From: Gnetum montanum
Taxonomy: Eukaryota > Streptophyta > Gnetopsida > Gnetales > Gnetaceae
Assembly (NCBI GenBank): GCA_015680685.1
Contig: MNCI01004879.1
Location: 27,970 to 91,969, forward strand
Direction of reading: 5' to 3'
DNA: 64,000 bases
Under the pieces are notes generated by a model. It made no database searches. It worked only from the letters and a program-made list of their open reading frames with translations, and was not told the origin of the DNA. A program made the translations under genes and the position numbers. Every line of letters starts with the position of its first letter. Position 1 is the stretch's first letter. Of this stretch, positions 35,590 through 47,639 are shown in pieces.

Positions 35590-36100
35590 CATCATCAATT
35601 CCAAACATAAAAGTTTTCATGCTTACTGAAATTTTCATTGACTGGATTAAGGTAGGACCACTCCCACAAAAAAGAATTGATCTAGGAATTCCTCTTATTT
35701 ATCGATAAGTAGCTAGAAATCAATCATGTAAAGCTTTATTAGACTTAGAACCTGGGATGAATTTGATCTCTTACAACACATATCAAACATGGACCCTACC
35801 ACCATTCAAGGAATGCATCATCAAGTTGGAGCTTGCAGATTAGTTTTTCACCATCCCTTTCAAACAGATTGACAACATAGTGACCACTATTAATGGGTGG
35901 TCCTATCTAGTAGACTTCTTGGTTATCGATGCAAAGGATACTAATAAGGAATGTCCAATCATCATGGGAGTGAATGGATTATCATTGTTGATGCTAGGTT
36001 AAACATGAGAGATTTATCCATGAAGATCTTGAAAGAGGACAAACATGAATTCATCCATACATAAAGAATTCCATGCATAACTACTAAAAGAAAAGGATGT
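35590..36100 (+). pseudogene. Family A aspartic protease remnant
   Basis: DWIKVGPLPQKRIDLGIPLIY is followed by KALLDLEPGMNLIS, where the D-S-G active site reads D-L-E, then DFLVIDAKDTNKECPIIMG. Colinear with the B proteases, with stops. Catalysis is excluded because the D-S-G triad is destroyed. Confidence 0.78.
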
Positions 36101-36495
36101 AGTAGTGAATGAACTATTCAGAATGATAACACAATCAATTCTTTAGTCCACATAAACAGAAAACAATCAATGTGTGTAACCAAAAGACATCCTATGGCCA
36201 CTAACTAAAAATTTTAATTTGTCTAACATATGCATGGAAACACCTAAAACACTTATTAATTCTCATTTGAAGAAAATTAATTTAACTAAGGACTTGGAAA
36301 CAAAAATAATAACTCATAAACACACAAGTAGGAAAGAAAAACAAGAACTTAGATGATCAAAACTCAACTTCCATCAAGATCACATGGGATAATCATAACA
36401 AAGTTAAATCCCTAAAACTGGTAAGAAAACCACTCAACTATATCATCTAGAAGACCTAGGGAGCATTCTCCAAACACTTGCCCAAGAGTTTAGTT

Positions 36496-36508
36496 GTGGG
36501 GGAGATGC
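36496..36508 (+). promoter_or_regulatory. Family A internal polypurine tract
   Basis: GTGGGGGAGATGCC comes after the degraded post-protease stretch and corresponds to B1 14436. Confidence 0.5.
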
Positions 36509-38579
36509 CCTATCATGATTTGGGAATTAATAAGTGCTTTTTCATTTTCTTTTCATTTTTCACTTTCTTTTACATTTTTCTCATTCTTTTATACTTTCTC
36601 ATTTCTTTAATTTTTCACATTCTTTAATATTTTTCAATTCTTTAACATTTTTCATTCTTTATACTTTTTCATAAATTTTACCATCTTTCCCATTTCTTTT
36701 ATACTTTGTTTCAAAACCTTTGTAAATAATTTTAGATCATTAATAAAAAAAATTTAAATAAAGGCTATTTGTAGTCCAATAAGGTGAAAATTTCTTTATG
36801 ATATCAAGTCATAAGAGACTAATTCTTTGCACAATGAGCCCAAATCATCCATCCATCCATTCCAATAATAAGAGGTTCTTACCATGGCAATAATGATATT
36901 CTTTCCATCATCAAACTAAGAATAAACTTGTAATCATTATGCCTAGTTAGAAAAGTGAAGAACCAAGAGGGAATGAAAAGATAGTGACATTAAGGGGACT
37001 TGTGGATTCTTTTTCAATTATCGTTGTAAGTTATATCATGTTACTAAGGTTTTATTATATTCTTGTAGATCTAACAAAAAATAGAAGTAAGAGTCAAATA
37101 AGTGCTACCTTTAAGGGTTAACTTAGTTAAAACATAAAAGAGCACAAAATAAATTCCAAAGAATTCCACTAGAAAGACATGTTACCGATGCCTAAAGGTA
37201 GGTGGCTTCTCAAAAATCTAAAAATAAAAATAAGTGTTATGAATAAAACTCCTCCATTGGACAATACATCAAGTGACATTACTCCTTGTAACATTGATAG
37301 TCTTATGATTATAATTTCAAGAGATAAAATGATGCAAGGTCACTAGAATATGGTCTAGACATGGTTTCACTCTTGGATAGAAAGGCTAATGATTACTTTA
37401 ACCACTAATAAAACACAATAATTCATTATGCCTATGGTAAGACACCTCACATCCCAATTTTTGCAATCCCTTATAAACCCGTTTCATCTGACAATTTTAA
37501 TAATCAAAACTTATGATTTTGTATAGCATAGTGTTATTTTCCTAATTTGGTGATACTAATATGTGTGTTTGGCTAAATAGTTATGCATTATATTCAACTA
37601 CGTAAGTGCCTAAGGACACTTTTAAGTATGGTTATACAAGGGCATTAAGTGCTAGAGCCTACTCTGGGAAGGACCCACTTGTATAACTATTGTATTTTAT
37701 ACCTGCTAGGTGATTCCACATCATCTTGAGCCTTCTAATTCCAATAGATAATAATAAATACTTCCCATATCATTCATACTATCTGTTCTAATAACACAAC
37801 AATGTGGTCTCTCTCATTCATTTCATAAATACCTCGTATACTTTCATAGCCCAAGATTCCTTAATCATAGACTTTCAATGCCTACTTTTCATAACTGAAG
37901 CATCATCTCCATTTCAAGACCCTTTCAACATGATGCATATCTTCCAACTATCCTATGGAACTTAATTTTTTCCAAGGAAAACATTTAGAAATTTTGATTT
38001 TTCTATGGTTACATCATATCTACAATATCATAGGCACCTATGATCTTGCATTTATGATGTCATATTTACAATATCACATCCATAAAAACTATATATAGCA
38101 TGGGGAAGTTAGAAAAAAAATTTATTTCTAAATTTCGTAAGAAGGGAGTTGTTGCTGATTTTTCTTTATAGCTAAGAGCTCTAATACTCCATCTTCTAGT
38201 GTCCATAACTTGCTCATTATTGCCTTGATTTGTGTGAAATTCAAATCTACATGATCTTGAAGTGCTCGCCTTAGTCATGGAGGGTGCTAGTAAGGGAAAT
38301 TTGAGTTGATTTTTTTCAAAATTGCTAACAATGAAAAGGTATTATGAGGGTAAGTCTAAGGAGACATATTAATAATTTTTAAATTAAATCACTCATGTTA
38401 AGGCCAAAACAACTTTAAGAAGACTTCTAATTAATCATGCCACTCATTTAAAGTAATAATGGGGTTGTTATTAAAAAATTTTCTAACTCTAAAATCATAA
38501 TTAACTAAGAACTTGATATAACTAATGGTATGAGTAATGTACCAAATTGTTGCTCATTTATGAGAATACTCTAGTAATT
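36509..38579 (+). other. Family A central non-coding region
   Basis: T-rich CTTT/CATTTT repeats at 36535-36720 match the T-rich start of the B 3' region. A shared ATGAGCCCAAATCATCC-like block lies near 36834. The block GGGCATTAAGTGC to GGACCCACT is at 37640-37679. There is no supported frame. Confidence 0.65.
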
Positions 38580-38589
38580 TCAAACCCTT

Positions 38590-41480
38590 TATTGATTGAA
38601 AATGGTCCCAAAAAGAGGATCACAAGGAGAACTTCCACAACCAGCAAGCAAAAGACCACAAGGCTATGGAAGAGGATAAGCAAGTGAGTGAAATCCACAA
38701 GCAAAACAAGGAGAGCAAGAGGCACAATCCTTAAACATTCATCAAAAAACTCCTATCACAAAGAAATCTACTTAAGTAGAAGCAGATGTTCCACTAGTGC
38801 CCATCCAAGGACAACAACTTACACTATCACCTAAATTCCTTTAGGCTATTTAAGAAAAATCCATCATGTCAATAGTCATTGTGAAACTCAACTTTGGTCT
38901 GTTATTGGAATTTGCTCTAGAAGTTTCTAAGGCCCAACTTCAATCATCTCCTTTGTGGCTTACTCTAACAAACAATGGAGAGTGGTATCTAGGAGAAACA
39001 CTCCAATTTTGGCAAAATCAAGAAGCTAATGCTACTATTAAAATTGAAGGAATCTCGATAGCTTACTCAATTAAGGCAATTGCTAAGGTATTGAATGTGC
39101 CTAATCAAAGAGCAAATGTAGCACAAATATCAACCAGATCTGAAATAGATGCCAAGAATCTATGGTTGTAGTGGGCATATTGAAAGGAAGATAAATAATA
39201 CAATGAACTATTTGTAGAATTAAAGATCTATTTCAAAATTAGCACTTATCACCTATTTCCTATTAAGAGATTAAAATGAGTCTCTACATATGTAGCCAGA
39301 GAGAGTGCAATATTAATTGAAAAGTTTAATAAAAAAATATTACTCACCTCTACTTCACAAAAATCAAAAGGTAGTTTGAGGAGAAGAGGGCAAGGAAGTT
39401 AATAATTCCATTTCCTTACCTTATTCAAAAGTTATGCAAATAAGCTTACATTCTAGGGTATACAAATGATATATTAAGAAAGGCATAGAATGCTTTCTAT
39501 GTCGAGATGCTCAAGCCAATTCCTCCCAAAAAGAACTAATTAGAAGAACAACCAAACACTAAAGAGACTACCCAAACCATAGAATAGCAGCAACAACCAT
39601 AACTTCCACCACTACTACCATAAGATTACAAACCTTCAAAGAGTCATCTATAGAAAATTGTAGAAACTATCAGTTAGAAAAGCAGAGAAGAGGCTAATCT
39701 ATTCAAAGTTATTGATGATGCAGTCAGGCCAACCATTTCAACTAATCTTGCTAGTGTAAAAATATCATTGTAGTTAAGAGGAGAGGCCCAATGGTCACAA
39801 ACAAATTTTCGAGAACACCACATTTTTCCAAGTGGTGCTTGAGTCTAAAGAAGGAGCCACCATTGTGGTCATGCACCACCATGATGCAACAAGAGCTGCA
39901 AAAGTGATCACAAATCATATCAAAGAATCATTTAATATACCTATTGTGCCACCAGTAGATCTTACTAGAACCAACGACACTCAAATTCTAGTTGGTATCT
40001 CTATGACACTTGCAGATCATGAAGATGTGTTAGATATACTATTGTAAATAAGACAAGTTATGATAAATATTTTTGATATTCCTAGTGATGTCACTACAAC
40101 ATAGTCTAAATTAATTACCACCAAAGGAAAATTAATCATGGCCAAAACCAAGATAGAGCATGCTGAGAATGGTATTCGCTAATTACACGAAGAGTTTATA
40201 GCCCTGAGAGCAAAAAGCAAAGATCCAACTTAGTTCATAGATCTAGATTAGGTAACACAATTTAGGACTAAGAATATCAATTTACTCCTTAAGAATAATA
40301 AAGACATAGTATATGAAAAATAAAAGCTAGTATGAAATGCTTTAGTAGCTGAAGCCCAATCATATGCCCATGCCAAAGCACTTGTTACCTTATAGGAAGA
40401 AAATAAACAAATCACTACAGACAACATGAGGTTGACTAATGTTGAAAAATAGAAAAATATTTTGGAAGAAAGTATCCACTAGCTAAGAGAACAGCTGGTG
40501 AGTGTCAACCAAGATATGAGCCACCTTGCAATAGAAAACATAATCCTCTCCATGGAGGAGGTACGCACCAAATGTCAGAAGTTAGCCATTCAAATTAGCA
40601 CATAGCAAAATGAGTAAAGAAGCATGAATAGCTAAAGGAACACTCTTAAGATCAAGTGGGAATGTATAAACAAATCAAAGAGAAAGAAATATAGATGGAA
40701 AAGGCCAAAATTAATTCAATGTCAACACAAAATCTAAAATGAAAACCTATCTTGGACAACATGGCCCACACCTACAAAGTGAAAGTGAAAAATAAAGACC
40801 TGTAGATTGAGGACTAAAAAGAGTACACAGAGTTAGAAAACCTCTATTATGCTAACTTGGCCATGTCAATTGTAGGTAGGCCCAAATGTGAGCTTAAATA
40901 AGAAGTAGTAGCTACGTACACCTTGTATGAGAAGGAGTTTGTAGATCAAGAAAATGCTCTATAGAAACTTCAAGTAGCAAACTCAAAACTATAAGCAGTT
41001 AAGGCTAGCAACCAAGGGCAAAAAGATGTAATAGTGAATCTAGCCAAAAGATTAGTAGACTACAATGAACTCAAAGGAAAGGTCAAAGCTTTTGAAGAAG
41101 AGAGATGACAATTTGCAACATAATATGTTAAAGCCAATAAGATGTTTTTGCCACTACCATGTCTGTGGATGTGCTAACTCCATCAAACATTAGCTCATTA
41201 GCATAGATAGTTTATGATTCCAAAATGGAGAAAGAGAAGCTTCAAGCACTGCTAAACTACTACAAATTTCAAAAGCCTAACAATAAGGGGAAGAAAACAA
41301 TGGAAGAGCCATCGCCACCTAGAACAATATCACTAGCTTCATCAACTATTATTTTTGTTTTTGGTCATGTCATAAAATGTTTCATTTTTGTAAACTCCAC
41401 TACTACACTAGAGAGTCATGTATACAAAATTCAATGTCATGGTAATCTATCTTCCAATTTTATAAGAAACTCCATCCTCA
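38590..41480 (+). pseudogene. Family A additional 3' frame, globular plus coiled coil
   Basis: A long degenerate frame between the non-coding region and the 3' LTR. The first part (38866-39171, 101 open residues) contains EFALEVSKAQLQSSPLWLTL and a WYLGETLQFW block. A middle open part is at 39832-40047. From 40100 to 41110 the translation is rich in Glu, Lys, Gln and Leu with heptad-like spacing, suggesting a coiled coil. Its last part recurs in the upstream A copy (5376-6832) and, diverged, in E and D. I do not recognise the family. Its position is where some plant gypsy lineages carry an extra or envelope-like frame, but no signal peptide or membrane segment is evident. Confidence 0.6.
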
Positions 41481-41524
41481 TTTGTTTTAACTCAAGGATG
41501 AGTTTTTAGTCACTCATTTGGGTA

Positions 41525-42396
41525 TGATAAAGTCAAAAATTTTGTGACAATGATATCATATCTATGATGTTATAGATATGTTATTTTATCTTACCATACG
41601 TTATCATATAAATGATATTGTGCAATATGTGCTAGACTATATAAGCAACACTTAGGTGCATGGAACAAGAGAGATACATTAAGATCGTAAAAGAACTCTT
41701 TCAGTTTGTTTTCTTGAATTCCATAATTAGTAGTGTATGCCTTTAGTGTGATGTATTATAATTGAACAATGTCTTTATTTGAGTGTGAGGTACTTGGATG
41801 CATTGCATACATAGAAATAAAGATTGAAATTACCCTACATCATTGTAGCAACACTTAGTTTTATTTCTATTTCCATTTAGCTTAATGTTTATTGTTTACT
41901 ATTTTCATAGTTAATTTTGACCATGCTTGCAATTTACTTTCAATGTCATTAAGTAGAATGATTACGCTTGATCTCAAGCACATAAGTGTAACTACTTGGT
42001 AACTTAGTAGTACTATCACTTTGTACACCTAGTCATGTGATACTTGGTAATCCTAGTAGTAGTTGCACTAAGTCCAAGGTGTGATTGAAAGATTAGGACT
42101 GGCTACTCATTGCATAGGCTAGTTTAGATTTTTTTTATTGTTACTTAGATTTAGAAACCTTTAATTCCACTTCATGTTTACTAGGAGCCTAATGGCCAAT
42201 TCAACATCAATATCATATACCTCACCGTGAGTTAAACCATATGCATTGTTTTTACTAGCTCATGTGGGAAGACAATGATCACAAATGCTAACCAATTATT
42301 GGTATAATTACATTGCCTTATCTATGAATTTTGACCAAGATTACACGTGAACACTTATATCTTGTATGGTTGGGTGTTGGATACTCCATTGCTAAA
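41525..42396 (+). repeat. Family A intact 3' LTR
   Basis: 872 bp, TGATAAAG to CCATTGCTAA, matching the three pieces 6833-7295, 17083-17327 and 32847-33010 in order. The TATA-type box CTATATAAGCAAC is near 41637 and AATAAAGAT near 41817. The terminal CA of the left copy reads AA here. It abuts gypsy-1 integrase. Confidence 0.9.
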
Positions 42397-42679
42397 AGCT
42401 GCACAAGATAAATAAAAGGGATATGCATATCAACATCAACTTAAGAAAGAATTCCAAGTGGGAGATCAAGTATTACTAAGAATAAAACCTACCATAAGTT
42501 CTCTTAAACTTAGAAAATATACTAAATTTTCACCTAGATATTTTGACCCTTTTGAAATTTCTAAAAGAATTGGCAAAGTGGCATATCGATTAAATCTTCT
42601 AGCAACCTTAAGAATTCACCTAGTTTTCCATGTAAGTTTGCTAAGGAAGTTTCATGAAAATGTGCACCATATGTGCTAG
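42397..42679 (+). pseudogene. gypsy-1 integrase C-terminal part
   Basis: It opens directly after the A LTR with KAAQDK (one stop), then YQHQLKKEFQVGDQVLLRIKP, FSPRYFDPFEISKRIGKVAYRL and IHLVFHVSLLRKF. This is the standard C-terminal integrase region of chromoviruses (family GD-V-LL and HPVFHVS-LKK words). It is in a single frame from 42404 to the stop at 42677-42679. Confidence 0.9.
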
Positions 42680-42890
42680 ACTGAAATACCTTGCCATTAC
42701 GATCCAACACCAACTTTGAAGTTAAACCCATTGCAATTAAGAACATACAAACCAAGAAGTTACAAAATAAAACTATTAGCAAAGTACTTGTTTAATGGTC
42801 AAATTGTGAGTAGACTTGGAAAAACAAGAAGTTTATGTTTAATACTTACCCCCAACTTTTTGATCATCATGATATTGAATGATAAATTCT
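42680..42890 (+). pseudogene. gypsy-1 degenerate chromodomain
   Basis: In the same frame, the block LKLNPLQLRTYKPRSY then KLLAKYLFNG lies where chromoviruses have their EPE-ILD-R-KLR-R-IKEYLVKW chromodomain start. A frameshift near 42805 leads to TWKNKKFMFNTYPQLF, matching the domain's ATWE-x-FP-LF end. In the family this module guides integration to marked chromatin. Confidence 0.65.
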
Positions 42891-43051
42891 ATTTATTATT
42901 AATGTAATAAATTATTTTTTATAATTTCTGGACTTCGATTTGTATATATGGTAATGAGGATAATAAAGAAGCAAGAACTAAGGAGAAAAACAAGGAAGCA
43001 TCAGCTAAGTAGCTGGATATAGAGGAAGCACTCAAGGACAAGCTAGATGCT

Positions 43052-43570
43052 TAAGGGGGGTAGATTGTAACATTTCATCCCTTATTAAGGATGGAAACAA
43101 ATTGTAACAATGTAATTAACCTTTAAATGAAGGGGCACCTCATTATGTGAAGCTACAATTATTCATGTATCCCTCGAGAATGGGTTTGACCTATGCCATT
43201 TAAGGCTAGGTTTAGAGGTAATGCCAACATGGACTTTCAAAGCTTGAAAAAGCAAGTAACAAGAGCTAGGTGAAGTAGAACAAGAAGGAACTTATCACCC
43301 CCTTGGTTGGATAACCTAATCATGGTGGTAGTGTTGAATTGGCTCTAAGGCTTAAGTGGCATGGGAAGACAATCGAAAGGGCATTATAGTACTTTCTCCT
43401 ATTAATAAAATTTTTTTGTTTTTCTTTCTTATTCCATAATAATAATTATTTATTTACCAATTAATTCATTTATTATGTTTTTATAATGTTTCCATTATAT
43501 TATTTAAGAAGACGATGAATGTGATAAATTAGGCAATCATGTTTTTACAACATCCAAGAATAGGATGTCA
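43052..43570 (+). repeat. gypsy-1 PPT and 3' LTR
   Basis: TAAGGGGGGTAGATTG (PPT) is followed by an LTR starting TGTAACATTTCATCC at 43066. The likely end is ATAGGATGTCA at 43570, giving about 505 bp. The next base begins sequence homologous to the ATPase 3' flank, which fixes the right edge. Confidence 0.75.
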
Positions 43571-44403
43571 TAATCATATTAGCCTAGATTAGATTAGATT
43601 ATCTTTCTTTTCAATTTGATTATATTATATGTTAATTTTATGATAGAATGTGCTTAAATTTTGAAAACACATGCTTGATAATTTTTAATCTTAAATAATC
43701 ATCATTGTTATAACCTTGAGTATAAAATCATGTAAATATATTCCAAATAGCATTGATTATGATATTGTTTATAACCTTGAAAAAAATGTCATTTTGGCTC
43801 AAAGGCCAATCACTAAATAATTATTTTCATAAAGTTGTCTCAAGAGATGAACTTTTTCACTTGAATTATTATAGGTACCAAGTGGCTTAAATTATTATAG
43901 ATATTTAATGATACTCACAAATCTTTCATTGATTGTCCTGTTGACAAATTTCAAAATCAATAACTACCATGAAAAATATTATTTAACACCAATTTCTATT
44001 TTTTTTAACATGAAAATAAATTCTTTGAGATTTTATTAAATAAAAATAAGAAAAATATTCTTCGAAGAAAATAACATATATAAATTATTTATTATAAATT
44101 TATAGGTAAATTAGTTTAGACCATTTATAAATTAGTTATATATTTTTTATAAAGAACAATTGATTGAAACACAAATTGATTAAAATAACAAATTTCATCT
44201 ACCATATAACCGAAATGGGCTATTTTACATGAGAAACGATTGTGCTAAATTTGATACAATAAGCAAAAAATTGGATTACACTCAGTGAAGTGAAGTGAAC
44301 TTGGTAGTAAGGATGATGAATGAGGTGGTCAAAAATGTTGAACATGCACTAAGAGGAGTGGTCAAAAATAGGCAAAAAGCAAGAAAATAGGAAAGTATGC
44401 CAC
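43571..44403. repeat. Duplicated ATPase 3' flank (left copy)
   Basis: Highly similar, with small indels, to about 60346-61160, the 3' flank and untranslated region of the HMA-type ATPase, in the same orientation. Shared landmarks include ATTAGCCTAGATTAGATTAG, GTCTCAAGAGATGAACTTTT and CTTGGTAG(T/C)AAGGA. It stops roughly 60 bp short of where the ATPase stop codon would lie and gives way to element E. Confidence 0.9.
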
Positions 44404-45775
44404 TACTAGCAAGGATAAGCAATGTCCTATCATTGGGATGCTCCCCTACTGACCTACATTGGTGATGCTACATGGACCTTGTATGATCCCAAGAGTAAGG
44501 AGCAGAAGATGAAGGCATTACTATATTCTTTTCATCTTCTACTAGAAGTTGTAGCTACAGACGAACAACTACAACCACAACCTCATCCATAACAACCATG
44601 TGCACTAGAGGGAGGAGAAGGTTCTTTGAAACCTCAAGAACCTCCACCGCCTAGGACCGTTTGACTTTCTTCTCATCTTCAAGCCACCAAAGGAGCTATG
44701 CTGTCAATTTTTGTCATGCTACTCAATTTTTTTGTTATGAACACCAATTTTCCTAATGATTATAAATCCATACACTTGGGCACTTAGTATTTGTTTGTGT
44801 CAGTTTGTGTGTTTGTAGTTAGTTAATAATCCCATACCTTGCCAAAATTTTGTAAAGAAACTTTTTCCTCCTTTTATTCACTTGAGGACAAGTTTTCATT
44901 AGATCATGCGGGTATGATAAAGCATCTTCCTTGGGTTGCATCAATGAGATTTTATCAACATGATCCCATCAACATAGTCAAGTCAATGTGTGGTTTGATG
45001 CATTGATGTAACCTCATTGACATAGTGTCTATCTTTGCCTATAAATATGTGCTTACTAGTTGCATTTATGGTAATCCATTGTTAGTATCCTAGTGAAACT
45101 CTTGCATTTTAGTTATTTGATAGTTAGAACATTTTCTAAGTGCTTTCAGTACAAGTGAGAACTATACAACTCTTTATTCAAACACTAATGTACTTGAGCA
45201 CCTCAATGTGACTGGTAATAAAGATGAGCTTTCTTCACAAACCTTGCAACATTTGGGATTAGCATAACATTTACTTAATCAAATTATTATTTGAGAAATT
45301 TACTTTAATGCATCGAATGAAGTAATTAATTAGTAATTAATTAAATCATATAAGTACCACCATTTGGAGCATATGTTGACATTTGGCAATCCCAGTAGCA
45401 ATTAATGCTTGGTAAACCATTAACATTGAAATGTGGTTTAAGATGTGTATGGTAAATGGGAACATATGCTTATGTTTAGATTAGCTAAGATATTAGTTGG
45501 TTACTATATTAATTAAACATTTAATTACTTTATTTTATGGCACTTAGGTGATTTAAACAATAAATATAAAATGATAAAAATCATATGCCTTAGTTACACT
45601 TAACCATATGCTTGCACTTCACAAGTGAAACTAAGAAGACAATGATCATGTAGATTAGATTCACTTCCTAGACTCAGTGTACTTACAAAGCTAAAGTCTA
45701 CGGAATTTGACCAGATCACTTAGTGAACGCTAGTGATTTCTATGGTTGGGCATAGGGACTAGTCGCTGCTCATCA
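44404..45775 (+). mobile_element. Element E, truncated family A relative (3' end and LTR)
   Basis: 44404-44914 is the end of an A-like internal region (Pro/Gln-rich end of the additional frame, then ACTTGAGGACAAG and a GCGGGTA PPT). 44915-45775 is an 861-bp LTR starting TGATAAAG and ending GCTCATCA, with CTATAAATA near 45038 and AATAAAGAT near 45219. Its left part is missing at the breakpoint with the duplicated flank. Confidence 0.8.
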
Positions 45776-45789
45776 ATCCTTATGTACAA

Positions 45790-47345
45790 TCAATGCTATG
45801 TTAGCATCTAAACTCTTTATCTTCAAAGGAAACAATTTTTACAACCATAAAGGAAGTTGATGATTTTTTCTACTACTGGTAAAATCCTAAGTCTATTAAT
45901 CTAATGCTTCATAAATATGAAATGGAATTTTTCTCTATGGAGAAATCAGTTATATGCTATTTTGTTGATTTTGAAAACATAACTATGAAGCATTCTTGTT
46001 TTTTTTTTTAAGAATTTATTTAAATTTGTACAAAGGACAATCTCTATGTTTTCTAGAGTAATTATAAATATTGACAAGGAGAACTATCACTTATTTAATT
46101 TTTTTATAAATGACTTTAATGACAATATATATAGTAATATATCCTTTAGATATAGTTTAAGTTACCACTACAAGAAGAAAACAAAGGATGTTTTGATTTA
46201 TTCTTTCTTCGTAGTAATAGAAGCAATCAAGATATCAAATGTATTTGAAGATGGTAACTATGATATCAAGGGAAAAAATACAATCAACATGGAATTCATT
46301 AAAGATACTCTTCCAAATGTAGCTATTCCAAAGGATGTGGATTGCATGCCTTGTAAATCAATTGAATTTTGAAATTAACTAATCAATTCATTTTTGATAA
46401 ATGATGAAACAATTACAAGGGTGTGTCCTTCATTTTCTTATTATTCTATTATAGCAGCCTCCTTAAAGCATTACAAGAATACAAAGATATTGGTGTCATA
46501 TTTGTACACGATGATGATATGTGATGTTTCCCATGGTTTACAATAGCAAAGTTATTAACTACAACTAATGAGAAGCCATTCAATGCTAAATATGTAGAGG
46601 AGCAATATCAAAATATTTTAGGAGTAAAAGATGTACGTAAGGACATAGTAATAACTTTGAAAAATAGGTCAACTGATAATGTAAGTGAAGTTATACTACA
46701 TGAATAATATAGTTTATTATAACTAGGATATGTTAAAATATCTTTATTGTTAATAATATATTTATCATAAGTAGGAGAGTTATGTCTTGGATGGTAATGA
46801 GAAAAAAATCAATGAGAAGATTTAGAAGAAGATGATGTTTCTAAATAGCTTAAAATTGTAATTCATCATTAATGTCTAATTTCAAATTAAATACAAACAC
46901 TATATTACTTGATATTATTATTGGAATTTTAGAATGTCAAAGCAAAAGAACCTAAGGAGAAGCCACACAATCAAAGCTTCGATAATGATTTTGATGATGA
47001 TAAGAAAATTAACATAGATGAGGACTTGGTGAGTTTGTAAGTTTACTAATGTGATGAATTTGAAAAGAAATTTCCTTAGTGAGGTATTGAGTTAATGCTA
47101 TGAATTCTAATTTTTTATTAGGAAACCTCTTTTAAAACCATTGGACAAGGCATAACAAGTAGAGGTTTTGCAAGTAAGCATAAGGTTAATATAATAAAGT
47201 ATGTTTAATTTACTCGTTGGAAAATAATAAAATCTATGTTATGATGAATTGCATTCTTTATGTTTTAGGGAAGAAGCCCACCATCATCAATGGCTCAAAA
47301 AAAAGTAAGGCAAAGAAATAAAAAACAAGCTATTAATACAAAATT
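45790..47345 (+). pseudogene. Unidentified degenerate gene, exon-like blocks
   Basis: Coding-like blocks alternate with AT-rich gaps that have splice-like borders. They are: an open block at 46046-46372 (108 residues, EAIKISNVFEDGNYDIKG, then PKDVDCMPC); 46440-46680 (KPFNAKYVEEQYQNILGV, then KNRSTDN followed by GTAAGT); 46933-47028 (TTTTAG, then an acidic block FDNDFDDDKK, then GTGAGT); 47120-47172 (TTATTAG, ETSFKTIGQGI, GTAAGC); and 47269-47310 (TTTTAG, then SMAQKK). I do not recognise the protein. It may be the upstream part of the Ulp1-type frame that follows, from a host gene or a DNA transposon carrying one. Confidence 0.45.
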
Positions 47346-47639
47346 ATGTAGATAATTTAATGTCTTCTAATTTTATATTGAAAGATATACTCAATTATAT
47401 ATATAATTTTTTGTGGATTCATACTAATCAAAGTCATAATTCTATGAAATCTCCTAAAAAGCCAAGTATGCTTTTGTATGTTATTGTATCATATCATTAC
47501 AAATTAGAAAATTATTATAGTTATTATGTTTTACTAGGCATTACTTATAATAATGATATTTCTTTAGTTCTTTTTTTGCTATATATGTACCCTTAGTAGA
47601 GTTCTAATATATCTAAAATGTGTGCTTTAATTTTTCTCA

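Larger units (their letters stand above)
33011..41524 (+). mobile_element. Family A element, complete internal region
   Basis: It begins with a tRNA-Asp-like primer site (33015-33032, TGGCACCATTGCTAGGGA). It then has gag, protease, internal PPT, a non-coding region sharing blocks with B, an additional long degenerate frame (38580-41480) and a terminal PPT. No RT, RNase H or integrase motif is visible, so it was probably non-autonomous and depended on B-like relatives with the same primer site. Confidence 0.85.

Noticed and set aside
46046-46372. HORMA-type meiotic protein
   Set aside because: Considered because of the exon-like layout, but I could not match the conserved HORMA words, so the block is left unidentified.
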